DNA of 24,206 bases from an uncultured Christensenellaceae bacterium (GTDB lineage Bacteria > Bacillota > Clostridia > Christensenellales > Borkfalkiaceae). The position numbers were made by a program, and so were the translations under genes. Shown here piece by piece: positions 1 to 7,589 of the stretch (position 1 is its first letter; each line of letters opens with the position of its first letter). The notes under the pieces are model-generated. The model ran no database searches. It had not been told where the DNA came from and saw only the letters and a program-made list of their open reading frames with translations. Location: assembly GCA_910587625.1 (NCBI GenBank), contig CAJUMW010000002.1:156259-180464 (forward strand), given 5' to 3'.

Positions 1-43
1 ATCGACGGAGAACGCCGAAAAATAAAAAACAAGGAAAAAAGAA

Positions 44-3000
44 ATGAAATTTAACTTAAAAAAGTACATTCATCCCATAATAGCCGGCGTAGTAAGCCTT
101 ATACTTGCCGTTGCGCTCATTGTAGGAAACGCGCTTTGCTTCGTCAACTATAACCTTGTTACCGCATTTCTCTGCGGTTACGGTTTCGACGAAAACAGCG
201 AAGAGGCAAAAGCCGCGCGCGAAAGCGGTATGGCTCTTGCCGAGGACGTTGAAGAGGACGGCGCGGTATTGCTTAAAAATAACGGCGCGTTGCCCCTTAA
301 AACCAACAGGGTAAACGTGTTCGGCTGGACTGGCAGCGACGGCGGATTTATTCCTCAGGGTACGGGCTCGGGCACAGGTTCGAGAAACGACCTTGTATCT
401 TTCCTCGGCGGACTTAAAGCCGCAGGCATAGAGTACAACGAAGAGCTTGCAAAAGCTTACGACAACCTCGGTTGGAAGAGAGTAGAGGGCGGCTCGTACG
501 TTATCGAAGCTATCGGAGAAGAGGCTTATCACAAGTTTTACGGCGTAACGGAAGCGCCCGAAAGCTTCTATACCTCTGAGCTTATGAACAACGCCAAGGC
601 GTATTCAAATACAGCAATCGTCGTGCTCGGCAGAATTCTCGGTGAAGGCAACGACTATTCTCACTATCAGTATGTAAACCGCGGAGAGGACGACCGCAAC
701 AGAAGATTGCAGAGTATCTCCGCACTCGAAGAAGTACTTATCAAACAGGCTACCGATAATTTCGAAAATGTAATTATAGTAACGAACACCACCAATCCTA
801 TGGAGCTCGGTTTTGCCGACGACGATAAAATCGACGCGGTTTTGCATATGGGTACGCCCGGTACGCGCGGCACGATAGGCGTTGCCAATCTGTTAAGCGG
901 CAAAGCTAATCCTTCTGGCAAGCTTGCGGATACCTGGGCATATAACCTCAGCACGGCGGCTTCGTTTGCAACCTCCGGCAGAGAGGGCGTGGGCAGCTAC
1001 ACCGATATTTCGAGCGATACTTCGCTAAACAATCGACAGAACAAGTATTCCGAGTATCTTGAAAATATTTATACGGGATATATGTGGTATGAAACCGCCG
1101 ACGCAGAGGGATTCTGGGATACTCAGTATGCAAAGGAGCGTTGGGGCATTTCAAAGGGTTATGAGGACGTAGTTCAGTACCCCTTCGGATACGGGCTTTC
1201 GTACACTACATTCGATTGGCTTGTAAACTCGGTTCAGCTTGTAAGAAAGGGCACTGTTGTAAACGATAATGTTACCAACGGAGCAACAATTGCAAAGGAC
1301 GACAAACTTGTAATCGAAGTGAACGTTACCAATACCGGAGATGTTGCCGGCAAGGACGTTGTAGAACTTTACTATTCCGCACCCTATACAAAGGGCGGTA
1401 TCGAAAAGTCTGCAATCAAGCTTGGCACGTTTGCAAAAACTCCTTTGCTTCAACCCAAGCAGTTTGCGACATTGAAGTTGGAAATGGATATTTCAACTAT
1501 GAAATCTTATGACTGCTATGACAAAAACAACAACGGTTTTATGGGTTACGAGCTTGAAAAGGGGGATTATACAATTAGCCTCAGAACGGACGTTCATACG
1601 TTAAAAGAAACGCTTGACGGAGTAAATTCAATAAAGCTCAACGTGGCAAGCGACATTAAATACGAAAACGACACGACGACGGGCAAGCCCGTTACAAATC
1701 AATTTACGACTTATACTAACACTACTTCGGGTGCAAGCAGCACGGTAAACGAACCGTTCGCAAACAAACCTCATTCGATTGACGGCGCGGACAACAGCGG
1801 GGATAAAATCACATATATGACCCGTGAAAACTTTGTCACCACCTTCCCCGAAGTCGAAAATATTGCATTTACAAAGAATGCGGGCAACGTCAAAGCCGAC
1901 GTGCACGATTTATCGAACGTCAAGTTTGAAGAAGAGGGCGTAGTCGCGCCCAAGTTCGGCTCGAAGGAAACTTCCTGGACTATTCAGGATTTGTTCGGAG
2001 TTCCTTACGGCGACGATATGTGGAACGAACTTGTCAGCCAGCTCGATTTCGATACGGCTTGCACGCTTATTACAAGAGCCGGCTTCGGTACTATTGAAAT
2101 AAGCTCGATAGGTAAACCCAAGACTTACGATACCGACGGGCCCAGCGGATTTAACACCAACGTCACGGGCGGCAACGGACTTAGAGCTGTATGCTATCCC
2201 AGCTCTACCGTTCTTGCTCAGACGTGGGATTGGTATATGGCCTATCAGGTTGGGCTTGCAATAGGTATAGAGGGCAATGCGCTCGGTATTGACGGTTGGT
2301 ACGGTCCCGGAGCTAACCTGCACCGTTCTCCTCTCGGCGGCAGAAACTTCGAGTACTATTCGGAAGACCCTCAGCTCGCAGGTATAATGTGCGCATACCA
2401 TGTGCTAGGCGCTAAGGAAAAGGGCGTTATATCCTATATCAAGCATATCGGCCCCAACGAGTGCGATACGGGACGTAACGGCGCCTATAAGTGGCTTACA
2501 GAACAGAGCTTGCGCGAAAACTATCTCTATCCCTTCGAGGCGGCAGCAACGGACTTATGGCTTCGGTTGACCGCGTAGGCGGAGCAAGGGGTACAGGCTC
2601 GTACGCTATGCTTACGGCAGTTGTTCGCAACGAGTGGGGCTTCAACGGCACAGTAATTACCGACTACTATCAGTCGGGCATCGTAAACGATATAGACGAA
2701 GGTATCCGTGCGGGAAACAGTCAGGTTCTTCATCCCGACGGAGCAAAGAGCTGGTTTGACGATTCTTCAAGCAATACCGCTAAGTACTATATCCATAAGA
2801 GCGCTAAAGATATCCTCTTTTCTTATGCCGAAACAAAGAACTTTGCCGAAACCGCACAGGGACTTGAAAGCGGTGCGCTCATAGGCGAAACGAGAGAAGT
2901 GTTCGCTTGGTGGGTACCTTTAATTATAATAATCGACGTTACGGCAGCCGGACTTATGGCGTTTTGGATATTTATGGCTCTTCGTAAAGTCAATAAGCAG

Positions 3001-3051
3001 GACGCGGAAATTTTAACCGTGAGCGACAGCGAACAGATCACAGAAGACTAA
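44..3051 (+). pseudogene. Membrane-anchored, domain-swapped GH3 beta-glucosidase, frameshifted
   Basis: Glycoside hydrolase family 3 enzyme, likely hydrolysing beta-glucosides outside the membrane. Two overlapping reading frames (44-2578 and 2491-3051) together make one protein. Domains in order: N-terminal membrane anchor (residues about 8-35); GH3 C-terminal-type domain (GAVLLKNNGALPLK); fibronectin-III-like domain (about 385-540, begins after FGYGLSYTTF); then the GH3 N-terminal barrel from about 645 with the KH..N motif (SYIKHIGPNE). In the second frame come the nucleophile segment GTVITDYYQSG (Asp codon at 2662) and a C-terminal membrane helix (WWVPLIIIIDV). This C-before-N order is known in some ruminal and gut Clostridia GH3 enzymes. 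The frame breaks at about 2537-2545, between PFE and GGSNGLMASV, so the first frame stops before the nucleophile. A sequencing or assembly error would explain it equally well. The ATG at 44 follows AAGGAAAA. Confidence 0.88.
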
Positions 3052-3079
3052 CTCATTCATTTTTTCTCCAAATTATAAG

Positions 3080-3118
3080 CGTCGAACCCGAATTTATTTC
3101 GGGTTCGACGTGTTTTTT
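3080..3118 (+). terminator. Rho-independent terminator of the GH3 gene
   Basis: A 13-bp perfect stem (CGTCGAACCCGAA, 3080-3092, with its complement 3098-3110) and a 5-nt loop are followed by TGTTTTTT. It lies 29 bases after the GH3 stop codon. Confidence 0.9.
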
Positions 3119-3140
3119 ATGTTTGTTGGCTAAAAAATGC

Positions 3141-3176
3141 AAATGCAACCTAAGCCGTTCGACTTAGGTTGCATTT
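3141..3176. terminator. Second hairpin, abutting an att-like motif
   Basis: A perfect 14-bp stem (AAATGCAACCTAAG, 3141-3154, with 3163-3176) and 8-nt loop. It is preceded by AAAAAA and its right arm runs directly into TTGGTGCACC. As a terminator it would work best on the minus strand, where a T-run follows. Its position against the att-like motif matches the hairpin at 7185-7212. Confidence 0.6.
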
Positions 3177-3187
3177 GGTGCACCAAG
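3174..3187. repeat. Att-like repeat TTTGGTGCACCAAG, copy 1
   Basis: This 14-bp string is identical to 7211-7224, and its first 11 bases recur at 13692-13702. It contains the perfect palindrome TTGGTGCACCAA. GGTGCACCA is the 3' end of some tRNAs, and the 13692 copy is clearly a tRNA 3' end. I infer an integration core bounding 3188-7210; chance recurrence is unlikely for 14 bp but not excluded. Confidence 0.5.
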
Positions 3188-3291
3188 ACAGACAGAGATT
3201 GAACCCTCTGCGTTAAACCAGTAATAGCCTTGTCGTTATCGGCGAGGCTTATTTCTTTAATTTCCTTGTCGTTGCCGAAAATCAGATATGT
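3188..3291 (-). other. Unassigned stretch with a possible gene-end fragment
   Basis: No complete gene lies here. The minus strand is open through the stretch and reads like the end of a protein (LIFGNDKEIKEISLADND), but its upstream part is cut off at 3291, where the sequence switches abruptly to the interior of the element gene whose 3' end is at 3812. The plus-strand triplet just before the switch (3291-3293, in frame with that gene) is TAA. This is either a real deletion or insertion joint, or an assembly misjoin. The stretch has no resemblance to the integrase end of the element at 13716 onward. Confidence 0.35.
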
Positions 3292-3346
3292 AACTTACTT
3301 GTAATAGCCTTTACGTTTCTCTATTAGATTATAGCGAATTTAAAAG
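3292..3346. repeat. 55-bp exact duplicate of the window end
   Basis: Identical base for base to 24152-24206. Preceding bases differ (t against g), and the second copy ends with the window. A length of exactly 55 is a common de Bruijn k-mer size, so the repeat most likely marks an assembly-graph branch: the true successor of 24206 is 3347. The uninterrupted frame across that join supports this. Confidence 0.9.
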
Positions 3347-3812
3347 CTTTTATGACGAGAACAAAGCCGATAAAGATATCTTTCTTTTAAGATTTGCAAC
3401 AACCGATTATCGCAGTATGGAAGTACGTGAAGTCGGCATACGCGAAGTTTTTGGCAAATGGGAAGAGGACGTTACCAATTATAATACGAACGGTTATTTT
3501 TTTAAACAAAACGTATTCCTCGACTTCGATATTATAGATGTTACATATACAAACGGTAAGATTGATACTGTTATTCCTTGTGTAAGTAATCCTGTCGATA
3601 TAATTCCGGAAGCTTCTCCGCCGGTTATTACCACATCAGACGAAAAGTTTAATTTGATAAAATTTATATTATCGATTTTGGGGATTATCGTACTTATCAT
3701 AGTTTTAATACCTGTACTGCCTATCATTATACAAGGTATCGTTTGGGTCATTGCGCTTCCATTTAAGTTAATAAGTTCGCTATTCAAAGCTATATTTAAG
3801 AAAAAGGAATAA
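3294..3812 (+). CDS. 3' part of the 668-residue virion/tip-like membrane protein (continues 22666-24206)
   Basis: This frame is open from 3294 and carries the last 170 or so residues of the gene that starts at 22666. Joining 24206 to 3347 completes one codon (AG+C) and keeps the frame, giving a 668-residue protein. Visible here are a soluble segment (residues before PPVITTSDEKF), then a long hydrophobic C-terminus (FILSILGIIVLIIVLIPVLP and a second helix) ending in a basic tail, KAIFKKKE. A C-terminal membrane anchor after a large extracellular region fits a filamentous-phage minor coat or tip protein of the pIII type; that role is inferred from topology and position, not from sequence similarity. 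The first in-frame ATG here (3417) is internal to the gene, not a real start. The next gene begins 7 bases after the stop. Confidence 0.75.
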   Translation, partial: LTCNSLYVSLLDYSEFKSFYDENKADKDIFLLRFATTDYRSMEVREVGIREVFGKWEEDVTNYNTNGYFFKQNVFLDFDIIDVTYTNGKIDTVIPCVSNPVDIIPEASPPVITTSDEKFNLIKFILSILGIIVLIIVLIPVLPIIIQGIVWVIALPFKLISSLFKAIFKKKE

Positions 3813-3818
3813 AACACT

Positions 3819-4295
3819 ATGTCGAAAAAAATTACAAGAAAACCGCCTCTTAAAACAGAGACGGAAAAGACTAAAAAGAAAGTAAATCAGGGACGAACGT
3901 CAAGTGGCAGAGTTCCTCAAGGCAGAACACTGTCGACGAGAGATAAATATCTTGATAAAAATTCTAAACAACCTGATAAAGAACGTCCCGTTGTGGTAAT
4001 TGAAGCTAATGCTCGCAACGACCTTGCTGTTGTACAATTAACTTCCCGTGCCGGTAAAGACCGTACACGGTTGCCGAAATATCAGCAAGGGCAATCACAT
4101 TTTAAGCATTACGTTGAGATTATGGACGATGAGGGAAATCCTATACGAGTAAACAAGAAGTTTAAAGAGAACCACCCGAATATGGACGTATCCGACAACG
4201 ACGTGGAAATTATCCGTGATACGTTGTTTAATCACTCTAAACCTATGCAAAAGAATAGAAAGCGTATCAATAAATTTCGCGGTAAAAAAGAATAA
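3819..4295 (+). CDS. Basic protein of unknown function, element-encoded
   Basis: 158 residues; not recognised with certainty. The first 55 residues are Lys/Arg/Thr-rich and look disordered. A compact domain follows: RPVVVIEANARNDLAVVQLT, then HFKHYVEIMDDEGNPIRVN, then an Asn/Lys-rich tail (NRKRINKFRGKKE). The alternating hydrophobic pattern suggests a small beta-barrel, loosely reminiscent of MazF/PemK (RPV.VI ... LTS), but no antitoxin gene is adjacent and the match is weak. Strong positive charge is compatible with binding the packaged DNA or membrane phospholipid. It follows the tip-like gene by 7 bases and shares its operon. The ATG at 3819 follows AAGGAAT. Confidence 0.7.
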   Translation: MSKKITRKPPLKTETEKTKKKVNQGRTSSGRVPQGRTLSTRDKYLDKNSKQPDKERPVVVIEANARNDLAVVQLTSRAGKDRTRLPKYQQGQSHFKHYVEIMDDEGNPIRVNKKFKENHPNMDVSDNDVEIIRDTLFNHSKPMQKNRKRINKFRGKKE

Positions 4296-4302
4296 AAAAA
4301 TT

Positions 4303-4400
4303 CCCCGAAACTATCCGTTCGGGGCAATGCCGCAATCCAATATCGGCAGGTGTAAACGCGCTTTGAGCCGCTTACCTGTTTGTTATTATAAAGGATAGTG
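4303..4400 (+). promoter_or_regulatory. Structured intergenic region inside the rightward operon
   Basis: Between the basic protein gene and the 30-residue gene are two hairpins: CCCCGAA pairing with TTCGGGG (about 4303-4324), and CAGGT...ACCTG (about 4348-4380) followed by a T-rich stretch. Neither has a full U-tract. They may weaken read-through or stabilise mRNA ends, so that the small protein and ATPase are expressed at a different level. This is inference. Confidence 0.4.
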
Positions 4401-4438
4401 CGTCAAAAGTCAAACGATTATTAAAGGTAAAATCAAAA

Positions 4439-4531
4439 ATGAAAACGTTTAAAAATGTATTGTGGGTATTGCTCGGAATGCTCGTTGCGCTTTTTATAGG
4501 TTACTTTATCTATACGGGGTTTCAGGTATGA
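4439..4531 (+). CDS. 30-residue single-TM protein, candidate coat protein
   Basis: The ORF runs from ATG 4439 to TGA 4529-4531 and encodes 30 residues: a short basic N-terminus (MKTFKN), one hydrophobic helix (VLWVLLGMLVALFIGYFIYT) and the tail GFQV. It overlaps the ATPase start by four bases (ATGA), so it is translationally coupled. Length and topology resemble filamentous-phage minor coat proteins pVII/pIX (about 30 residues, no signal peptide), which cap the virion end that leaves the cell first. It is the only such small membrane protein in the operon. The function is inferred from size, topology and place. A leader peptide for the ATPase gene is the alternative. Confidence 0.6.
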   Translation: MKTFKNVLWVLLGMLVALFIGYFIYTGFQV

Positions 4532-6705
4532 AAGAGCGATTTAATTACCGGCATATAATCTGTATTTTTATCACTATCGGGTTTCTCGCCTGCGGCGTGA
4601 TATTTTCGAACGCCTTGGGTAGACTTCTTGAAGGCGTTCGTGATTTCGGCTTATCGATAGCGTACTATTTCTGCGAGATATTCGGGTTTGACGGCGTAAT
4701 AACTCCGACAGTTACCGACTTTCCGCAGATACCGTTTTTCCCCGTTGTACCGCCTGAAGCTCCGCCCGTTGCCCCCGAAATTCCGTCTATTCCTTTACCG
4801 GACAATTGGGAGCAATTTACTGTTAATTGGGGTATATATTGGGGGTTATGGGCGTGTGGGGACAATTTTTTGGGTTATATGACTACTGTCAGTAACGGAA
4901 TATATACGTTTTGTCAATTCTTAATTATTGCTTTGCCGATAATCGTACTTTTGATAGTATGTTTTAAACAGTATTTGAAAACTCAGAATAATGACTATGA
5001 CAAGGACAGTAAGCCGCTTAAAGCGTTTAAATGGTTTTTCAAGCGCATATATTACCCGGTTAAAGCGTGGTTTGCGGAGATATTTATATTTATAGGAAAG
5101 CGTAAATATTATTGGGTCCCGTGGCTGTGTCTGTGGCTGTTTTATTTTAATGTATTTACAATAGTCGTTGAGTTTTTCGCGTTTTATTTCTATTTTGTAA
5201 TATCATTCGATATTTTAAATATCTATCGACAGGTGTACAAGATGTTTTTAGATTTATCCGTGCCGTTTACATTTATACCGCTGTGGGTGTGGGTAATTGT
5301 GGGGTTATTTTTGTTCAATAAATTTCGAAGGAATATAGGATATGCGCGGCTTAATCATAACGAACGTAAAAATTGCGGTTTTATAAATGAAAGAGCGTTG
5401 ACAACGCTTGTATGCGGAACAATGGGTAAAGGCAAAACCACGATGCTTACATCAATGTGTCTTTCTACCGAGGTTTTATTTCGTGATAAGGCGTTTGAAC
5501 TCTTGTTGGAGTGTGATTTTAAGTTTCCTAATTTTCCTTGGATAAATTTAGAGAATACTTTACGTTGGGCAATTCGAGACCATAAAGTTTATAGTCTTGC
5601 AACTTGTAGGCAATTTGTACGTTTGAAATATTCGCGTTGGTTGAAGAACCCCTGCAAAGAGAAATTGTTTAATTACGATTATGAGCAATATGGATTTACT
5701 TATAATGACGACCTTAAAGTTGTAGACGTTTGGAAGGTTATCGAGGACTATACACAGTTGTATTTTATTTATGTAATGCAATCTTCGCTTATTGTTTCTA
5801 ATTATTCGATTCGTTCGGATATGCTAATGTCCGATGTAGGTAATTTCCCGTTATGGAACGGAGATTTCTTTCGCAGAGATAGCCGTTTAATAGATAGCTA
5901 TTCTAGACACGCGCATATACTTGATTTTGATATTTTAAGACTTGGTAAGACAGTCGTTGCCGAAAATAAATACCGCAATTTATTTGAGTTTGGAGTAGTT
6001 GCCGTGAGCGAAATAGGAAAAGAGCGCCTAAATTCCAAAGTGTCGCAATCGCGCGGAATTAAGGCAAAAAATGAGGAAACTAATCAGGCAAATGACGGGT
6101 TTGTTGACGGGCTTAAAATGGCGCGGCATAGAGCTACCGTATGCGATTTTCCGTTTTTGAAAATTATATCCGACGAGCAGCGTTCAATGTCATTGGAAGC
6201 TGATGAGCGTGAGCTCTTTGATATTGTAAATATATCAAATAAATCCGAAACCGCGCTTTTTATGCCTTTTTTTGCTTTGGAAGAGCTTATTTATGACGGG
6301 ATATTCAGTAAATTCTGTGATTTATACGTTAGATATAGATATAATCGCGGAGATAACACCCTGTTAATATATTTGATTAAAGGCATTGTTGCAAGATTAC
6401 ATCATTATTATTGTCGTACATATAATTTGTTCGGTTGTCATTGTTTAAATGTTCAGCTACAGAGCGGAATGAATGACGGAAAATTTAAATTGCAAAAGTA
6501 TTATATAAGCCATAAAAAAGATTATAGTAAACGTTTTGCGACTGATTGCTTTGCTGATTTCTTCCGTGAAAAGTCTCTGTTGTCCGACGTGGGTTTTGAT
6601 GATTTACCGGAGTATAAAACAGAGCGGGCTACGTGGGACGAGCTTAAACGGCAGAGTAGTTATTTTATCGTAGATTTAGAAAAATATAAAAATAATAACA
6701 AATAA
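4528..6705 (+). CDS. zot-like: Zot/pI-like assembly ATPase with N-terminal membrane segments
   Basis: 725 residues from the coupled ATG at 4528. Order: membrane helix (about 10-32); Pro-rich linker (65-94, FFPVVPPEAPPVAPEIPSIP); helices at about 126-148, 196-228 and 246-263; then a cytoplasmic P-loop domain. Walker A is GTMGKGKT (297-304); the Walker B-like strand is GVVAVSEIGKE (acidic residue 495). The downstream motifs RSDMLMSDVGNFP and DSYSRHAHILDFDILRLGK fit Firmicutes Zot-like proteins as I know them. Zot/pI drives membrane extrusion of filamentous phage using ATP. Classical pI has ATPase first and one helix after it; here the order is reversed and there are several helices. The alternative is a VirD4/FtsK-type DNA pump, but no relaxase or conjugation partner genes are visible. 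Confidence 0.7.
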   Translation: MKERFNYRHIICIFITIGFLACGVIFSNALGRLLEGVRDFGLSIAYYFCEIFGFDGVITPTVTDFPQIPFFPVVPPEAPPVAPEIPSIPLPDNWEQFTVNWGIYWGLWACGDNFLGYMTTVSNGIYTFCQFLIIALPIIVLLIVCFKQYLKTQNNDYDKDSKPLKAFKWFFKRIYYPVKAWFAEIFIFIGKRKYYWVPWLCLWLFYFNVFTIVVEFFAFYFYFVISFDILNIYRQVYKMFLDLSVPFTFIPLWVWVIVGLFLFNKFRRNIGYARLNHNERKNCGFINERALTTLVCGTMGKGKTTMLTSMCLSTEVLFRDKAFELLLECDFKFPNFPWINLENTLRWAIRDHKVYSLATCRQFVRLKYSRWLKNPCKEKLFNYDYEQYGFTYNDDLKVVDVWKVIEDYTQLYFIYVMQSSLIVSNYSIRSDMLMSDVGNFPLWNGDFFRRDSRLIDSYSRHAHILDFDILRLGKTVVAENKYRNLFEFGVVAVSEIGKERLNSKVSQSRGIKAKNEETNQANDGFVDGLKMARHRATVCDFPFLKIISDEQRSMSLEADERELFDIVNISNKSETALFMPFFALEELIYDGIFSKFCDLYVRYRYNRGDNTLLIYLIKGIVARLHHYYCRTYNLFGCHCLNVQLQSGMNDGKFKLQKYYISHKKDYSKRFATDCFADFFREKSLLSDVGFDDLPEYKTERATWDELKRQSSYFIVDLEKYKNNNK

Positions 6706-6723
6706 ATTAAATAGGTAGACATT

Positions 6724-6966
6724 TTGAAAACGTTGGAAGAAAAGTTGAAGTATAATTCTTTGAAGCATACAGATTTTTCGTTTGGCTATAAATTAGGCGT
6801 TCAAATATACAAAGATTATCCCGAGTTGAACGAGAAGGGGAAGCGAGAATTTATAAAACTTGTTGACGGGTATAGAGAACTTGCCCGTGATGGCAATGAA
6901 ATAAGTAAGGGATTTATGTGCGGTTATCGTGACGCTGCCAAAGAAAGAAAGGTTAAAAATAAATGA
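6724..6966 (+). CDS. Small soluble protein, TTG start
   Basis: 80 residues starting at TTG (6724), preceded by AGGTAG at suitable spacing; no ATG is available upstream in frame. It is charged and probably helical (KLKYNSLKHTDFSFGYKLGV, then KGFMCGYRDAAKERKVKNK), with no membrane segment. It is the last gene of the rightward operon, 18 bases after the ATPase, with the terminator 70 bases downstream. The family is not recognised. The product could be an accessory to particle assembly or a small regulator. Confidence 0.6.
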   Translation: MKTLEEKLKYNSLKHTDFSFGYKLGVQIYKDYPELNEKGKREFIKLVDGYRELARDGNEISKGFMCGYRDAAKERKVKNK

Positions 6967-7031
6967 AGGTCACTTTAATGGAAAAATTCCCGTAGGGTGT
7001 TGCTCCCTGCAAGGGTGTTATAATAAAAAAG

Positions 7032-7082
7032 AAAAGTGAGGCAGTTGCAGCGGTTTAGCGCGCAACGCCTCACTCTTTTTTA
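7032..7082 (+). terminator. Terminator of the element's rightward operon
   Basis: GTGAGGC (7036-7042) pairs with GCCTCAC (7067-7073), extended inside by TTGC/GCAA across a small bulge, and followed by TCTTTTTT. A-rich sequence before the stem makes it usable on both strands. It closes the long operon that begins near 16487. Confidence 0.88.
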
Positions 7083-7127
7083 TTACGCTCAGAACCGGAA
7101 AAAAGAATGATATTTAAAATATTAGAA

Positions 7128-7149
7128 TTGGGGGCAATTGGGGACAAAA
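7128..7149. repeat. Candidate integrase arm-type repeats, right end
   Basis: Two tandem decamers, TTGGGGGCAA (7128) and TTGGGGACAA (7138), in the same orientation and 10 bp apart. The first is identical to the decamer at 13820-13829 beside the integrase gene. They lie 62-85 bases from the core at 7211. Tyrosine integrases commonly use arm repeats flanking the crossover core, so I read these as element-end sites. Confidence 0.55.
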
Positions 7150-7184
7150 TATGAAAAAACAGTAAAAAGTGGCATAAAAATAGC

Positions 7185-7212
7185 AAAAAACGGGCAAAAA
7201 TGCCCGTTTTTT
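7185..7212 (+). terminator. Hairpin with U-tract at the right element end
   Basis: AAAAAACGGGCA (7185-7196) pairs with TGCCCGTTTTTT (7201-7212) around an AAAA loop. Its T-run passes straight into the att-like core. It shields the element from host transcription, or the reverse. Confidence 0.75.
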
Positions 7213-7224
7213 TGGTGCACCAAG
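7211..7224. repeat. Att-like repeat TTTGGTGCACCAAG, copy 2 (right end)
   Basis: Exact direct repeat of 3174-3187 that includes the 11-bp core shared with 13692-13702. The element genes, terminator and arm repeats all lie to its left. The DNA to its right differs in gene content, so this is the best right boundary of the element. Confidence 0.6.
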
Positions 7225-7490
7225 TGATTTAATATCCGAATTTTTTGTTGCTTCAAGCTCGGAAAAGAATACTGTTTGCGTTCCGTCCTTGAAGTTAAAG
7301 GTTATATCAAACCTAGTGTAGCGGTATATAAATGAAAGAGTTACATAATAGGGCTCACGCAAAAAGACGAAGTATTTTTGTGGGAAGAGGAAACGCAACT
7401 TAGCGAAATTGCCGTTTGAAATAACAAACGGCATAAAGCGGAGTTAGCGGTGACGAGGTTGCGCCGAATATCATAGACCTAAACAACGGC
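7225..7490. other. Stretch without a convincing gene
   Basis: A minus-strand frame is open across 7114-7434 and contains protein-like text (FDITFNFKDGTQTVFFSELE), but it runs through the att-like core and the terminator hairpin into the element. It also lacks an obvious ribosome binding site at its first ATG, so as given it is not a real gene. The part right of 7225 may be the end of a host gene truncated by integration. No recognisable family. Confidence 0.4.
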
Positions 7491-7529
7491 AAAACAGCGG
7501 TTGCGTTAATTCGCAACCGCTGTTTTTTT
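7491..7529. terminator. Bidirectional terminator
   Basis: CAGCGGTTGCG (7495-7505) pairs perfectly with CGCAACCGCTG (7512-7522), flanked by AAAA on the left and TTTTTTT on the right. It follows the last gene of the leftward ABC operon, whose stop is at 7590. Confidence 0.88.
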
Positions 7530-7589
7530 GCGAAGTAATATTTAATGTACTTATTTTAATTTTAATTCAAAGAATCTCTCTTACAATCA

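Larger units (their letters stand above)
3292..7223 (+). mobile_element. Right-hand part of the inovirus-like element
   Basis: Continues the element that starts at 13694. It begins inside the large virion-like protein gene and contains the basic protein, the 30-residue TM protein, the Zot-like ATPase, a small ORF and an operon terminator. It ends with two TTGGGG-type repeats (7128-7149) and the TTTGGTGCACC core at 7211. All genes share the direction and tight spacing of the rightward arm. It is separated from the left-hand part in this window by 6.5 kb of host-type DNA. That implies either two copies of the element (one partly deleted) or a wrong contig join near 3291. Confidence 0.7.

Noticed and set aside
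56..532. Long minus-strand ORF opposite the GH3 gene (and similar ones at 605-2401)
   Set aside because: The plus strand is a clear glycosidase; these antisense frames have no ribosome binding sites or family features and follow the codon pattern of the real gene.
3175..3215. A tRNA gene or tRNA 3' end at the first att-like repeat
   Set aside because: On the minus strand a GGTTCAAT-like loop with CAGAG/CTCTG arms is present, but the spacing to GGTGCACCA does not fit T-stem and acceptor lengths, unlike the perfect fit at 13694.
3819..4295. PemK/MazF toxin
   Set aside because: The similarity is limited to a few hydrophobic positions and LTS, there is no antitoxin gene, and the protein has long basic extensions.
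4216..4398. 60-residue plus-strand ORF
   Set aside because: It overlaps the 3' end of the basic protein gene in another frame, has no ribosome binding site and runs through two hairpins.
7114..7434. 106-residue minus-strand ORF
   Set aside because: It crosses the att-like core, a terminator and the arm repeats, and has no ribosome binding site; at most its right half is a truncated host gene end.
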